64,000 bases of DNA from Actinomadura spongiicola (GCF_003432485.1 NZ_QVNQ01000007.1:429079-493078); one strand, 5' to 3'; counted from the first letter of the stretch, positions 13,083-22,521 are shown. Notes: generated from the letters alone by a model not told the origin. Numbers and translations: made by a program.

Positions 13083-15584
13083 GTGACAGCGACCACCAGC
13101 CAGACGTCCGCAGGCCATGACGGCCCGCCGCCCATCACCCAGCGCATCGCCGAGGAGATCGGCGTCGGCGAGGGGCAGGTGCGGGTGGCGGTGGAACTCC
13201 TCGACGGCGGGGCGACCGTCCCGTTCATCGCCCGCTACCGCAAGGAGGCCACCGGAACGCTCGACGACGCGCAGCTGCGCGCGCTGGAGGAACGGCTGCG
13301 CTACCTGCGCGAGCTGGACGAGCGTCGCGCCGCGATCCTGGAGTCGGTCGAGTCGCAGGGCAAGCTCACCGACGAGCTCAGGGCGCAGATCATGGCCGCC
13401 GAGTCCAAGGCGCGGCTGGAGGACGTCTACCTGCCGTACAAGCCGAAGCGGCGCACCAAGGCGCAGATCGCCCGGGAGGCCGGGCTTGAGCCGCTCGCCG
13501 ACCTGCTGATCGGCGACCCGTCCCAAGACCCGGGAACCGCCGCCGCCGGCTACGTCGACGCGGACAAGGGCGTCGCCGACGCCGCCGCGGCCCTGGAGGG
13601 GGCCCGCGCCATCCTCGTCGAACGTTTCGGTGAGGACGCCGACCTCATCGGCGCGCTGCGCGAACGCATGTGGAACCGGGGCCGGATGGTCTCGCGCGTC
13701 CGGGACGGCAAGCAGGAGGCGGGCGCGAAGTTCTCCGACTACTTCGAGTTCGCCGAGCCGTTCGCGAAACTGCCGTCGCACCGCGTCCTCGCGCTGTTCC
13801 GCGGCGAGAAGGAGGAGGTCCTCGACCTCGACCTGGTGCCGGAGGACGAGCCCGCCGAGCCGGGCGCGCGCAGCTCCTTCGAGGTGGAGATCGCGAACCG
13901 GTTCGGGATCGTCGACCAGGGCCGTCCGGCCGACGGGTGGCTGGCCGACACGGTCCGCTGGGCGTGGCGCACCCGGATCCTCGTGCACCTCGGCATCGAC
14001 CTGCGCACCCGGCTGCGCCAGGAGGCCGAGGACGAGGCGGTCCGCGTGTTCGCCGCCAACCTGCGCGACCTGCTGCTCGCCGCGCCCGCCGGGGCCCGCG
14101 CCACCATGGGCCTGGACCCGGGCCTGCGCACCGGCGTGAAGGTCGCCGTCGTGGACGGCACCGGCAAGGTCGTCGCCACCGACACGATCTACCCCCACGA
14201 ACCGCGCCGGAAATGGGACGAGTCGATCGAGACCCTGGCGAGGCTCGCCCGCGAGCACAAGGTCGACCTCGTCTCCATCGGCAACGGCACCGCGTCCCGG
14301 GAGACCGACAAGCTCGCCGCCGACCTGATCGCCCGGCATCCCGACCTCGGACTCACCAAGATCATGGTGTCGGAGGCGGGCGCGTCGGTGTACTCGGCGT
14401 CGGAGTACGCGGGACGCGAGCTGCCCGAGCTGGACGTGTCGCTGCGCGGCGCCGTCTCCATCGCCCGCCGCCTCCAGGACCCGCTCGCCGAACTCGTCAA
14501 GATCGACCCGAAGTCGATCGGGGTCGGCCAGTACCAGCACGACGTGTCCGAGGTGAAGCTGTCCCGCTCCCTCGACGCCGTCGTGGAGGACTGCGTGAAC
14601 GCCGTCGGCGTCGACGTCAACACCGCGTCCGCGCCGCTGCTCACCCGCGTGTCCGGCATCGGTGAGGGGCTCGCCGACAACATCGTCGCCCACCGCGACG
14701 CCAATGGCCCGTTCCGCAGCCGCGGCGGGCTCAAGGACGTCCCGCGGCTCGGCCCGAAGGCGTTCGAGCAGTGCGCCGGGTTCCTGCGCATCCCCGGCGG
14801 GGACGACCCGCTCGACGCGTCCAGCGTGCACCCGGAGGCGTACCCGGTCGTCCGCCGCATCCTCGACACGGCGGGCGGCGACATCAAGGGCCTCATCGGC
14901 AACACCGCCGTGCTGCGCGCCCTGAAGCCCGCCGACTTCGTCGACGGCTCCTTCGGACTGCCGACCGTCACCGACATCCTCGCCGAGCTGGAGAAGCCCG
15001 GCCGCGACCCGCGCCCGGCGTTCCGGACCGCGACGTTCAAGGAGGGCGTCGACAAACTCGCCGACCTGCGACCCGGCATGATCCTGGAGGGCGTCGTCAC
15101 CAATGTCGCCGCGTTCGGCGCGTTCGTGGACGTCGGCGTCCACCAGGACGGGCTCGTCCACATCTCCGCCATGTCCGACAAGTTCGTCGAGGACCCCCGT
15201 GACGTGGCCAAGCCCGGCGACATCGTCCGCGTCAAGGTCCTGGACGTGGATCTACAGCGCAAGCGCATCTCGCTGACGCTGCGGCTGGAGGACGAACAGC
15301 GCGATAGCGGCGGACGCCAGAAGCGCGGCGACCAGAGCCGGCGCGGCGGCAGAGGCGGCCAGAGCCAGGGACGCGGCCAGAACCAGGGCCGAGGCCAGGG
15401 ACGCGGCGAGGGCCGCGGCGAGGGACGCGGCCAGGGTCAGGGACGCGGCCAGAACCGCGGCCAGGGCCAGAACCGGGGACAGGGCCGCGGCCAGGGCGGT
15501 CAGAGCGGCGGCGCCATGGCCGACGCCCTCCGCCGCGCCGGCCTCGACAAGGGGCTGCCCGGCACGGACCGCAAGAACCGCTGA
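13083..15584 (+). CDS. Tex-family RNA-binding transcription accessory protein
   Basis: An 833-residue Tex protein. In order: helical N-terminal region (about 15-200), YqgF-like nuclease fold (DPGLRTGVKVAVVD at about 344), helix-hairpin-helix pairs (NTASAPLLTRVSGIGEGLAD at about 512 and GGLKDVPRLGPKAF), S1 RNA-binding domain (about 664-735, GVVTNVAAFGAFVDVGVHQDG), then a low-complexity Arg/Gly/Gln tail (about 747-809) and a short ordered end. Tex associates with RNA polymerase and nucleic acids, and its exact role is not settled. The long RG-rich tail is encoded by short DNA repeats and is not part of canonical Tex. The GTG start has only a weak ribosome site. Confidence 0.93.
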   Translation: MTATTSQTSAGHDGPPPITQRIAEEIGVGEGQVRVAVELLDGGATVPFIARYRKEATGTLDDAQLRALEERLRYLRELDERRAAILESVESQGKLTDELRAQIMAAESKARLEDVYLPYKPKRRTKAQIAREAGLEPLADLLIGDPSQDPGTAAAGYVDADKGVADAAAALEGARAILVERFGEDADLIGALRERMWNRGRMVSRVRDGKQEAGAKFSDYFEFAEPFAKLPSHRVLALFRGEKEEVLDLDLVPEDEPAEPGARSSFEVEIANRFGIVDQGRPADGWLADTVRWAWRTRILVHLGIDLRTRLRQEAEDEAVRVFAANLRDLLLAAPAGARATMGLDPGLRTGVKVAVVDGTGKVVATDTIYPHEPRRKWDESIETLARLAREHKVDLVSIGNGTASRETDKLAADLIARHPDLGLTKIMVSEAGASVYSASEYAGRELPELDVSLRGAVSIARRLQDPLAELVKIDPKSIGVGQYQHDVSEVKLSRSLDAVVEDCVNAVGVDVNTASAPLLTRVSGIGEGLADNIVAHRDANGPFRSRGGLKDVPRLGPKAFEQCAGFLRIPGGDDPLDASSVHPEAYPVVRRILDTAGGDIKGLIGNTAVLRALKPADFVDGSFGLPTVTDILAELEKPGRDPRPAFRTATFKEGVDKLADLRPGMILEGVVTNVAAFGAFVDVGVHQDGLVHISAMSDKFVEDPRDVAKPGDIVRVKVLDVDLQRKRISLTLRLEDEQRDSGGRQKRGDQSRRGGRGGQSQGRGQNQGRGQGRGEGRGEGRGQGQGRGQNRGQGQNRGQGRGQGGQSGGAMADALRRAGLDKGLPGTDRKNR

Positions 15585-15589
15585 CGATC

Positions 15590-15995
15590 AGTCGTCGAAG
15601 CCGACCCACCGGCCGTCGGCCCCCGTCTCGGTCGGGGGCCGCGGCCGGACCGGGCGGCGCGGCGACGTCCGTCCGGCCGGTGGTCGCCGAGAACCAGGAT
15701 CAGCAGCGGCACCGCGACCGCAGGAACCGCCACGAGCGCGATCTTCCACACCGGCAGCCCCGCCGGAGTGATCGGCTCGTCCCCACGCAGCGACACGGGC
15801 AGCGACACGGTGGGCAGCAGGCTCGACCACTCGCGCGGGGTGAGCCGCTCCCCGAACAGCACCAGCGGGACGATTCCGGCGCGGCCTTGAAGACGGCGAA
15901 CCCGAGGGAGTAGAAAGCGGTCGCACCGAAGGCCGCGGCTATCTTGTTCAGCGCGGACGAGTATGAGCCTTCTGAGTGGCCTATGTCACTGAGTG
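15590..15995 (-). pseudogene. Remnant of a membrane transporter (DMT/EamA-like)
   Basis: On the minus strand, one frame (about 15995-15880) encodes AAAFGATAFYSLGFAVFKAA, and a shifted frame downstream encodes IVPLVLFGERLTPREWSSLL followed by a hydrophobic helix WKIALVAVPAVAVPLLIL. LLFGERLTP is reminiscent of the last part of EamA/DMT carriers. The frames do not connect and the rest is missing, so this is a decayed gene. The remaining DNA to 16256 holds no gene, only the tig promoter area. Family assignment is weak. Confidence 0.3.
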
Positions 15996-16064
15996 TAGGG
16001 AATTGTTAACGCGGATTCGCCCATCTCGGGGCCTCCGATGTCCGCAGCCGGCGCCGCTACCCCA

Positions 16065-16070
16065 TAGACT
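16065..16070 (+). promoter_or_regulatory. Candidate -10 element of the tig promoter
   Basis: TAGACT at 16065-16070 fits a SigA/HrdB-type -10 box. No convincing -35 is seen. It would give an untranslated leader of about 180 nt ahead of tig. AAGGAG at 16241-16246 is the ribosome site. Confidence 0.35.
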
Positions 16071-16256
16071 TGGCCGCGCGAAGGCGCGGAGCCGTGTTCT
16101 CGGTGTGCCCGCGCCGCTGAGAGACTTACCGGCCGGGTCACGACGCGGGCGGGCCGTTCGGGGCCGGCCGCGTCCAGGCCGAGGCTCGCAGAGCACGAAG
16201 GAAGCACGCGTCGAACGCCGCGGCGAGACAGCGCCCGATCAAGGAGACCGACCCCA

Positions 16257-17816
16257 GTGAAGACCGATGTCGAGGAGCTGACCCCCACGCGGGTCAAGCT
16301 CACCGTCGAGGTTCCGTTCGACGAGCTCAAGCCGAACCTCGACAAGGCGTACAAGGAGATCTCGCAGCAGGTGCGGATCAAGGGCTTCCGGCCCGGCAAG
16401 GTCCCCGCACCGCTGATCGACAAGTACGTCGGGCGGGGTGCGGTCCTGCAGGAGGCCGTCAACGACGCGCTTCCCGAGCTGTACGGCCGCGCCGTGGAGG
16501 AGTCCGAGATCTTCGTCCTCGGGCAGCCCGACGTCGAGGTGACCGAGCTGGAGGACGGCACCCAGTTCGCGTTCACCGCCGAGGTCGACATCCGGCCGAA
16601 GTTCGAGGTGCCCGAATACGACGGCCTCGAGGTCGTGGTGGACGACGCCGAGGTCACCGACGAGCAGGTCGAGGAGACCATCGGCAACCTGCGCGAGCGG
16701 TTCGCGTCCCTGACCACCGCCGAGCGGGCCGTCGAGGAGGGCGACTTCGCCACCGTCGACCTCGTCGCCCGGATCGACGGCGAGGAGGTCGAGGACGCGT
16801 CCACGTCCGGCTACTCCTACGAGGTCGGCAGCAAGTCGGCCATCGAGGGCCTCGACGACGCGCTCGTCGGCCTCGCCGCGGGTGAGGACGCCACGTTCAC
16901 CGGCACCCTGGTCGGCGGCGAGCACGCCGGCGAGGAGGCCGAGATCACCGTCACCGTGCAGAGCGTCAAGGTCAAGAACCTGCCGGACCTGGACGACGAG
17001 TTCGCCCAGCTCGCCAGCGAGTTCGACACCATCGACGAGCTCCGCGAGGACGTCCGGACGCGGCTCGGCCGCCAGGTGCGGGCGCAGCAGTTGAACCAGG
17101 CGCGCGACAAGGCCCTGGAAGCCCTGCTGGAGAAGGTCGACATCCCGCTCCCCGACAAGGTCGTGGAAGAGGAGATCAGCCGCCGCAACCAGCAGCTGGA
17201 GCAGCAGCTCCAGATGGCGGGCATGACCAAGGCCGACTACCTCAAGGACGAGGAGAAGTCCGAGGAGGAGTTCGACACCGACGTGGCCGACGCCGCCCGG
17301 CTCGCGGTGAAGGGCGGCTTCGTCCTCGACCAGCTCGCCGTCCAGGAGGAGCTGAACGTCGAGAACGAGGAGCTCAGCGAGTACGTCGTCTCGCAGGCCA
17401 TGCAGATGGGCGTGCAGCCGCAGCAGCTCGCCCAGTACCTCACCGAGAACAACCAGCTCCCGGCGATCGTCTCCGAGGTGCTGCGCAGCAAGGCGCTGAA
17501 CCTCGTGGTCGAGCACGTCACGGTCAAGGACGAGTCGGGCAACGTCATCGACGTCGAGGCCGTCCAGCGCGAGCTCAGCGGCCAGACCGCCGAGGCCGAC
17601 ACCGCCGAGGCCGACACCGCCGAGGCCGAGACCGCCGAGCAGGCCGACGAAGCCGAGCAGGCCGAGGCGACCGACCAGGCGGAGACGACCGACCAGGCGG
17701 AGACGACCGAGGAGGCTCCCGAGGAGACGGCCGAGGCCGCCGCAGAGGAGGCCCCGGCCGCCGAGGCCGAGGGCGCCGAGACCAAGGACGCCGAGGGCGA
17801 CCAGAAGGACTCCTGA
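16257..17816 (+). CDS. tig: Trigger factor
   Basis: A 519-residue ribosome-associated chaperone and prolyl isomerase. The N-terminal ribosome-binding domain has the signature GFRPGKVPAPLI (residues about 43-54), the FKBP-like PPIase domain is at about 160-245, and the C-terminal chaperone arms follow (QQLEQQLQMAGM region). A long tail from about residue 442 consists of Ala/Glu/Thr/Asp repeats such as AEADTAEAD and DQAETT, which is disordered and strongly acidic. Such acidic tails are common in actinobacterial trigger factors. The gene precedes clpP1-clpP2-clpX, the usual order. GTG start with AAGGAG ten bases upstream. Confidence 0.97.
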   Translation: MKTDVEELTPTRVKLTVEVPFDELKPNLDKAYKEISQQVRIKGFRPGKVPAPLIDKYVGRGAVLQEAVNDALPELYGRAVEESEIFVLGQPDVEVTELEDGTQFAFTAEVDIRPKFEVPEYDGLEVVVDDAEVTDEQVEETIGNLRERFASLTTAERAVEEGDFATVDLVARIDGEEVEDASTSGYSYEVGSKSAIEGLDDALVGLAAGEDATFTGTLVGGEHAGEEAEITVTVQSVKVKNLPDLDDEFAQLASEFDTIDELREDVRTRLGRQVRAQQLNQARDKALEALLEKVDIPLPDKVVEEEISRRNQQLEQQLQMAGMTKADYLKDEEKSEEEFDTDVADAARLAVKGGFVLDQLAVQEELNVENEELSEYVVSQAMQMGVQPQQLAQYLTENNQLPAIVSEVLRSKALNLVVEHVTVKDESGNVIDVEAVQRELSGQTAEADTAEADTAEAETAEQADEAEQAEATDQAETTDQAETTEEAPEETAEAAAEEAPAAEAEGAETKDAEGDQKDS

Positions 17817-17847
17817 GCCCGGCCGGCCCCTCCGTACGCGTCGTGCG

Positions 17848-17879
17848 CGCCCCGCATCCGTCCCACCGGGTGCGGGGCG
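17848..17879 (+). terminator. Terminator after tig
   Basis: CGCCCCGCA (17848-17856) pairs with TGCGGGGCG (17871-17879) around a 14-nt loop, 30 bp after the tig stop codon. It separates tig from the clpP genes, which then need their own promoter in 17880-18033. Confidence 0.7.
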
Positions 17880-18033
17880 TGTCGCGTTCCGAAGGATCGC
17901 GTTATTCCATGACACGCCGGGTGGTGCTCGGGTACGCCCCTGGCGAAAAGGCGGCCCCCCGGGCTTAAGTGGGCCCGTCAGCGCGTTAATGTCCAATCAT
18001 CCGAACCGATTAAAAGGACCGGAGGAACACCCG

Positions 18034-18672
18034 GTGAGCATGCCTCCGACTTTCGACGAGTCGTCGCGGATCCAGGCGCGGGTCGCCGAGGCGCCCCTGT
18101 TGCCTCTGGGCGACCAGCTGTTCCAGCGGCTGCTGCGCGAGCGGATCGTCTTCCTCGGCCAGCAGGTCGACGACGACATCGCCAACCGCATCTGCGCCGA
18201 ACTCCTGCTGCTGTCGGCCGAGGACGGCCGCCGCGACATCACGATCTACATCAACTCGCCCGGCGGCTCGGTGACCGCCGGTATGGCGATCTACGACATC
18301 ATGCAGTACGTGCCGAACGACATCGTCACGGTCGGCATGGGCCTCGCGGCGTCGATGGGCCAGTTCCTGCTGTGCGCGGGGACGCGCGGCAAGCGCTACG
18401 CCCTGCCGCACGCGCGGATCATGATGCACCAGCCGTCCGGCGGCATCGGCGGCACCGCCTCCGACATCAAGATCCAGGCGGAGCAGATGCTGTACGTCAA
18501 GCGGACGCTCGCCGAGAAGATCGCCGAGCACACCGGGCAGGCGCTCGACCAGATCGAGCGCGACTCGGACCGCGACCGCTGGTTCACCGCCGACGAGGCC
18601 AAGGACTACGGGTTCGTGGACCACGTGGTCCTCAGCGCCGACCAGGTGCCCTCCGAGGGCACCGTCTCCTGA
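18034..18672 (+). CDS. clpP1: ATP-dependent Clp protease proteolytic subunit 1
   Basis: A 212-residue serine peptidase subunit. The catalytic triad is Ser107 (GLAASMGQ), His132 (MMHQPSGG) and Asp181 (SDRDRW), with the usual spacing of the family. In actinobacteria ClpP1 and ClpP2 form mixed rings fed by ClpX or ClpC. The next gene is clpP2, 29 bp away and cotranscribed. GTG 18034 was chosen for the GGAGG eight bases upstream. An ATG at 17989 in frame lacks a ribosome site. A short N-terminal propeptide is likely. Confidence 0.95.
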   Translation: MSMPPTFDESSRIQARVAEAPLLPLGDQLFQRLLRERIVFLGQQVDDDIANRICAELLLLSAEDGRRDITIYINSPGGSVTAGMAIYDIMQYVPNDIVTVGMGLAASMGQFLLCAGTRGKRYALPHARIMMHQPSGGIGGTASDIKIQAEQMLYVKRTLAEKIAEHTGQALDQIERDSDRDRWFTADEAKDYGFVDHVVLSADQVPSEGTVS

Positions 18673-18701
18673 CGACCTGACCAGACACCCGGAGGCACAC
18701 A

Positions 18702-19397
18702 GTGAGCGACCTCATCCGACCCGGTTTCCACGATCTGGTCCGGTCCGGCGTCCAGGCGGGCGGATCCCCCGCGCCGGTCGAGAACCGCTACATCATTCCG
18801 TCGTTCGTCGAGCGCACCACGTACGGGGTCAAGGAGATGAACCCGTACAACAAGCTGTTCGAGGAGCGGATCATCTTCCTCGGCGTGCAGATCGACGACG
18901 CGTCCGCCAACGACGTGATGGCCCAGCTGATCACGCTGGAGTCCATCGACCCGGACCGCGACATCAGCATCTACATCAACTCGCCCGGCGGCTCGTTCAC
19001 CGCGATGACGGCGATCTACGACACGATGCAGTTCGTCAAGCCCGACATCCAGACGGTGTGCATCGGCCAGGCGGCGTCCGCCGCGGCCGTGCTGCTCGCC
19101 GCCGGAACGCCGGGCAAGCGGGCCGCGCTGCCCAACGCCCGGATGCTGATCCACCAGCCCGCGACCGAGGGCACCTACGGCCAGTCCAGCGACATCGAGA
19201 TCCAGGCGCGCGAGATCATGCGCATCCGGGAGCTGCTGGAGACCATCCTGGCCGAGCACAGCGGCAAGAGCATCGACGAAGTCCGCAGGGACATCGAACG
19301 CGACAAGATCCTCACGGCGGACGAGGCGAAGGACTACGGTCTCATCGACGACGTCTTCGCCAGCAGGAAGCGCAAGGCCGAGGTAGTGTCGTCCTGA
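18702..19397 (+). CDS. clpP2: ATP-dependent Clp protease proteolytic subunit 2
   Basis: A 231-residue ClpP paralogue. Triad: Ser126 (GQAASAAAVL), His151 (MLIHQPAT), Asp201 (ERDKILTA). The N-terminal 30-40 residues are longer than in ClpP1 and probably removed on maturation. The C-terminal tail (SRKRKAEVVSS) is basic. It partners with ClpP1 from the preceding gene, and ClpX, encoded downstream after 174 bp, unfolds substrates. GGAGG stands directly ahead of the GTG start. Confidence 0.95.
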   Translation: MSDLIRPGFHDLVRSGVQAGGSPAPVENRYIIPSFVERTTYGVKEMNPYNKLFEERIIFLGVQIDDASANDVMAQLITLESIDPDRDISIYINSPGGSFTAMTAIYDTMQFVKPDIQTVCIGQAASAAAVLLAAGTPGKRAALPNARMLIHQPATEGTYGQSSDIEIQAREIMRIRELLETILAEHSGKSIDEVRRDIERDKILTADEAKDYGLIDDVFASRKRKAEVVSS

Positions 19398-19571
19398 GAC
19401 GACACGAGGACGCGGGAGATCCCCGAGCCCGGGCGTCACACTTCCGGGCGAGGGGCTTCCCAAGTCCGTTGGAGGCGGTAACGTCGATTCCAACGTCGAG
19501 AGCCTTCGGGACGCAACCGAGCTGCGCCGCAGCCTCCAAGGCGGCCGGCCCCACGAAAAGGAGACAGTTGG

Positions 19572-20846
19572 GTGGCACGCATCGGCGACGGTGGTGATCT
19601 GCTCAAGTGCTCGTTCTGCGGGAAGAGCCAGAAGCAGGTCAAGAAGCTCATCGCGGGTCCGGGCGTGTACATCTGCGACGAGTGCATCGATCTCTGTAAC
19701 GAGATCATCGAGGAGGAGCTCTCCGAGACCTCCGACCTCAAGTGGGACAACCTGCCCAAGCCGCGGGAGATCTACGAGTTCCTCGACTCCTACGTCATCG
19801 GGCAGGAGACGGCGAAGAAGGCACTGTCCGTCGCCGTCTACAACCACTACAAGCGAATCCAGTCCGGTGACACCGGCCGCGACGACCCCGTCGAGATCGG
19901 CAAGTCGAACATCCTGTTGCTCGGTCCCACCGGATCCGGGAAGACGCTGCTCGCGCAGACGCTCGCCAAACTCCTCAACGTCCCGTTCGCCATCGCGGAC
20001 GCCACGGCGCTGACGGAGGCCGGATACGTCGGTGAGGACGTCGAGAACATCCTCCTCAAACTGATCCAGGCGGCCGACTACGACGTCAAGAAGGCCGAGA
20101 CCGGGATCATCTACATCGACGAGGTCGACAAGGTCGCCCGCAAGAGCGAGAACCCGTCGATCACCAGGGACGTCTCCGGTGAGGGCGTCCAGCAGGCCCT
20201 GCTGAAGATCCTGGAGGGCACCACCGCGAGCGTTCCGCCGCAGGGCGGCCGCAAGCATCCCCACCAGGAGTTCATCCAGATCGACACCACCAACGTGCTG
20301 TTCATCTGCGGCGGCGCCTTCGCCGGTCTGGAGAAGATCGTCGAGTCGCGGGTCGGCAAACAGGGCATGGGCTTCGGCGCCCAGATCCGCTCCAAGTCCG
20401 ACTTCGACGAGTCGTCCGCCGTCCTCGGCGACGTCATGCCCGAGGACCTGCTGAAGTTCGGCATGATCCCCGAGTTCATCGGACGGCTTCCGGTCATCAC
20501 CTCGGTGCACAACCTCGACCGCGAGGCCCTGATCAACATCCTCACCGAGCCGAAGAACGCGCTGGTCCGCCAGTACCACCGCCTCTTCGAACTCGACGGC
20601 GTCGACCTGGAGTTCACCGACGACGCGCTGGAGGCCATCGCCGACCAGGCGATCCTGCGCGGCACCGGGGCCCGGGGGCTGCGCGCCATCATGGAGGAGG
20701 TCCTCCTGTCGGTCATGTACGAGGTGCCGAGCCGCCAGGACGTCGCCCGCGTCGTGATCACCCGCGAGGCCGTCCTCGAACACGTCAACCCGACGCTCGT
20801 CCCCCGGGACCGCCCCAAGCGCGAACCGCGGGAGAAGTCCGCCTGA
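19572..20846 (+). CDS. clpX: ATP-dependent Clp protease ATP-binding subunit ClpX
   Basis: A 424-residue AAA+ unfoldase that delivers tagged substrates to ClpP. The N-terminal zinc-binding domain has Cys13, Cys16, Cys35 and Cys38 (CSFC and CDEC). Walker A is GPTGSGKT (118-125) and Walker B IIYIDEVD (179-186). The IGF loop for ClpP docking is represented by the Gly-rich MGFGAQIRS region. The C-terminus has the sensor 2 GARGLRAI motif. AAGGAG precedes the GTG start. The 174-bp gap after clpP2 could hold its own promoter. Confidence 0.97.
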   Translation: MARIGDGGDLLKCSFCGKSQKQVKKLIAGPGVYICDECIDLCNEIIEEELSETSDLKWDNLPKPREIYEFLDSYVIGQETAKKALSVAVYNHYKRIQSGDTGRDDPVEIGKSNILLLGPTGSGKTLLAQTLAKLLNVPFAIADATALTEAGYVGEDVENILLKLIQAADYDVKKAETGIIYIDEVDKVARKSENPSITRDVSGEGVQQALLKILEGTTASVPPQGGRKHPHQEFIQIDTTNVLFICGGAFAGLEKIVESRVGKQGMGFGAQIRSKSDFDESSAVLGDVMPEDLLKFGMIPEFIGRLPVITSVHNLDREALINILTEPKNALVRQYHRLFELDGVDLEFTDDALEAIADQAILRGTGARGLRAIMEEVLLSVMYEVPSRQDVARVVITREAVLEHVNPTLVPRDRPKREPREKSA

Positions 20847-20873
20847 GCGGGTCACTGAGCGCCTCATCCGACA

Positions 20874-20899
20874 CGCCCTCGACCGCCCGGTCGGGGGCG
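20874..20899. terminator. Terminator between clpX and the convergent response regulator gene
   Basis: CGCCCTCGACC (20874-20884) pairs with GGTCGGGGGCG (20889-20899), 11 bp with one G-U and a 4-nt loop. It serves both converging transcripts. Confidence 0.7.
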
Positions 20900-20945
20900 T
20901 TCGGCTTGGTCGGCCCCTGGAGGCCTCTGTCGGCCCTGCCGGGGG

Positions 20946-21602
20946 TCAGTGGCGGGTGGACTCGCCGAGTCCGGCCTCGCGGGCGACGACGATCGCCTGG
21001 GCGCGGTCGGCGACGTGCAGCTTCATGAAGATGTTCGACACGTGGTTGCGAACGGTCTTCTGGCTGAGGAACAGCGTCGCGGCGATCTCGGGGTTGCTGC
21101 GGCCCTGCGCGATGAGCCCGAGGACCTCCCGTTCCCGGTCGGTCAGCTCGGGGAACGCGGCCCGTTTCGGGTCGGGCATGTCGGTGAAGTAGGTGAGGAC
21201 GCGGCGGGCGATCTCGGGGCCGTAGATGGCCTCGCCCGCGGCGACGGCCCGGACCGCGCGGGCGATCTCCTCGGCGCCCGACTCCTTGAGCAGGTAGCCG
21301 CGGGCGCCCGCGCGCATCGCCGCGAAGACCGAGTCGTCGTCACGGAACATCGTGAGGACGAGGACGCCGATGCGCGGGCTGGTCCGGGTGATGGTGCGGG
21401 TGGCCTCGATGCCGTTGCCGCCGGGCATGTGCAGGTCCATCACGACGACGTCGGGTTGGAGCTCCGCCGCGAGCCGCACCGCGTCCGGCCCGTTCTCGGC
21501 CTCGCCGACGACGTCCACGCCGAGCGCCTGGAGCAGCCCCTTCAGACCCTGCCGGAACACCGGATGATCATCGGTGATGAGGACCCGGATGGTGTCGGTC
21601 AT
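20946..21602 (-). CDS. NarL/LuxR-type response regulator
   Basis: A 218-residue regulator with a receiver domain (IRVLITDDHPVFRQGL, phosphoacceptor Asp in VVVMDLHMPGG, Lys in YLLKESGAEE) and a GerE helix-turn-helix (LTDREREVLGLIAQGRSN, FLSQKTVRNHVSNIFMKL). Its ATG overlaps the TAA stop of the kinase gene by one base (TAATG), so translation is coupled. It forms the output of the kinase encoded upstream. Targets are unknown. A further upstream in-frame start would fall inside the kinase gene and is not credible. Confidence 0.94.
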   Translation of the reverse strand: MTDTIRVLITDDHPVFRQGLKGLLQALGVDVVGEAENGPDAVRLAAELQPDVVVMDLHMPGGNGIEATRTITRTSPRIGVLVLTMFRDDDSVFAAMRAGARGYLLKESGAEEIARAVRAVAAGEAIYGPEIARRVLTYFTDMPDPKRAAFPELTDREREVLGLIAQGRSNPEIAATLFLSQKTVRNHVSNIFMKLHVADRAQAIVVAREAGLGESTRH

Positions 21603-22399
21603 TACCCCCGCCTCTTCCCCATGGAAGGACGATGGTACCCGGCCGCCGACGTCGCGGCGGCGAGCGGGAGATGGGCCGTGACGACGGTGCCGCCGCCGTT
21701 CCTGGACATGATCTCGCAGTTGCCGCCGACCTCCGCCGCCCACTCCTTCATCGCGGCCATGCCGCGCCGCGGCCTCGGCTGGCCGCCGTTGCGGAGCGAG
21801 TCGGGCAGGCCGGGGCCGGTGTCGGCGACCATCAGGTGCAGCTCGACGTCCCGCGCGAGCCGGACCGTCGCGGTGCTCGCCGGGGCGTGCAGCCGGACGT
21901 TCGTCAACGCCTCCTGGACGATGCGGTACGCCGCGACCTCCACCGCCGCGGGCAGTTCCAGATGCTCGCCGTCGAAGCGGACGTCGACCCGTTCACAGCA
22001 GCCCTCGGCGACCGACTGGATGGCCGCGACGAGGCCGAGATCGTCCAGCGCGGGCGGGCGCAGGCCGTGGGCGAGGTCGCGGATCTCCCCGACGGCGCTG
22101 GCGAGCCGGTCCCGGACGTCGGCCAGCAGCGGGTCGGCGCGCTGCGGCTCGCGGGCGAGCGTGAGGCGCGCGGCGTCCAGCGACATCGCGAGGCTGGCGA
22201 GCGTCGGGCCGAGGCCGTCGTGCAGGTCACGCCGCAGCCGCCGGCGTTCCTCCTCGCGGCTGGCGAGGATCCGCTCCCGCGACCGTTGCAGGTCGGCGGT
22301 GAGACGTCGGAGGTGAGGGATGGTCGCGGCACGTGCCGCCACGGCCCCCGCGGTGAACGCGCCGGCCAGCACGGCAGCGCGTGCCAGTGCCGCTCGCAT
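21602..22399 (-). CDS. Sensor histidine kinase (HisKA_3)
   Basis: A 265-residue kinase with one N-terminal hydrophobic segment, no extracellular sensor domain, a short coiled stretch, then RRLRRDLHDGLGPTLAS with the phosphorylated His at about 60, and an HATPase domain (EALTNVRLHAPA, VADTGPGLPD). Signal input may come from the partner membrane protein encoded just upstream on the same strand (22522-23412). ATG 22399 was preferred because GAGAGGGA is well placed. A GTG at 22444 is possible but its only ribosome-like sequence is too close. Confidence 0.9.
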   Translation of the reverse strand: MRAALARAAVLAGAFTAGAVAARAATIPHLRRLTADLQRSRERILASREEERRRLRRDLHDGLGPTLASLAMSLDAARLTLAREPQRADPLLADVRDRLASAVGEIRDLAHGLRPPALDDLGLVAAIQSVAEGCCERVDVRFDGEHLELPAAVEVAAYRIVQEALTNVRLHAPASTATVRLARDVELHLMVADTGPGLPDSLRNGGQPRPRRGMAAMKEWAAEVGGNCEIMSRNGGGTVVTAHLPLAAATSAAGYHRPSMGKRRG

Positions 22400-22521
22400 C
22401 CCGTCCCTCTCGTTCGCCCCGCCGCCGCGGGTGTTCTCCGCCACCCTTTCCGGCGGGGCGACCCGGTGTCAGGTGACCTGTGTCCCGACCGCGACGGGAA
22501 ACGCTTCGACGGGTGAGGGCG

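Noticed and set aside
12858..15161. A 767-codon minus-strand frame opposite tex.
   Set aside because: A shadow of tex caused by codon bias. No start signal or recognisable motif.
15970..16256. A tRNA gene before tig.
   Set aside because: No cloverleaf with a TTC-type T-loop could be found in this interval on either strand.
16239..17996. A 585-codon minus-strand frame opposite tig with LLGxL repeats.
   Set aside because: It is the reverse reading of the acidic repeats of trigger factor, not a repeat protein.
17880..18033. A ClgR-type operator upstream of clpP1, suggested by repeated TCGCGTT.
   Set aside because: The halves are direct rather than inverted and the spacing does not fit the ClgR consensus I know.
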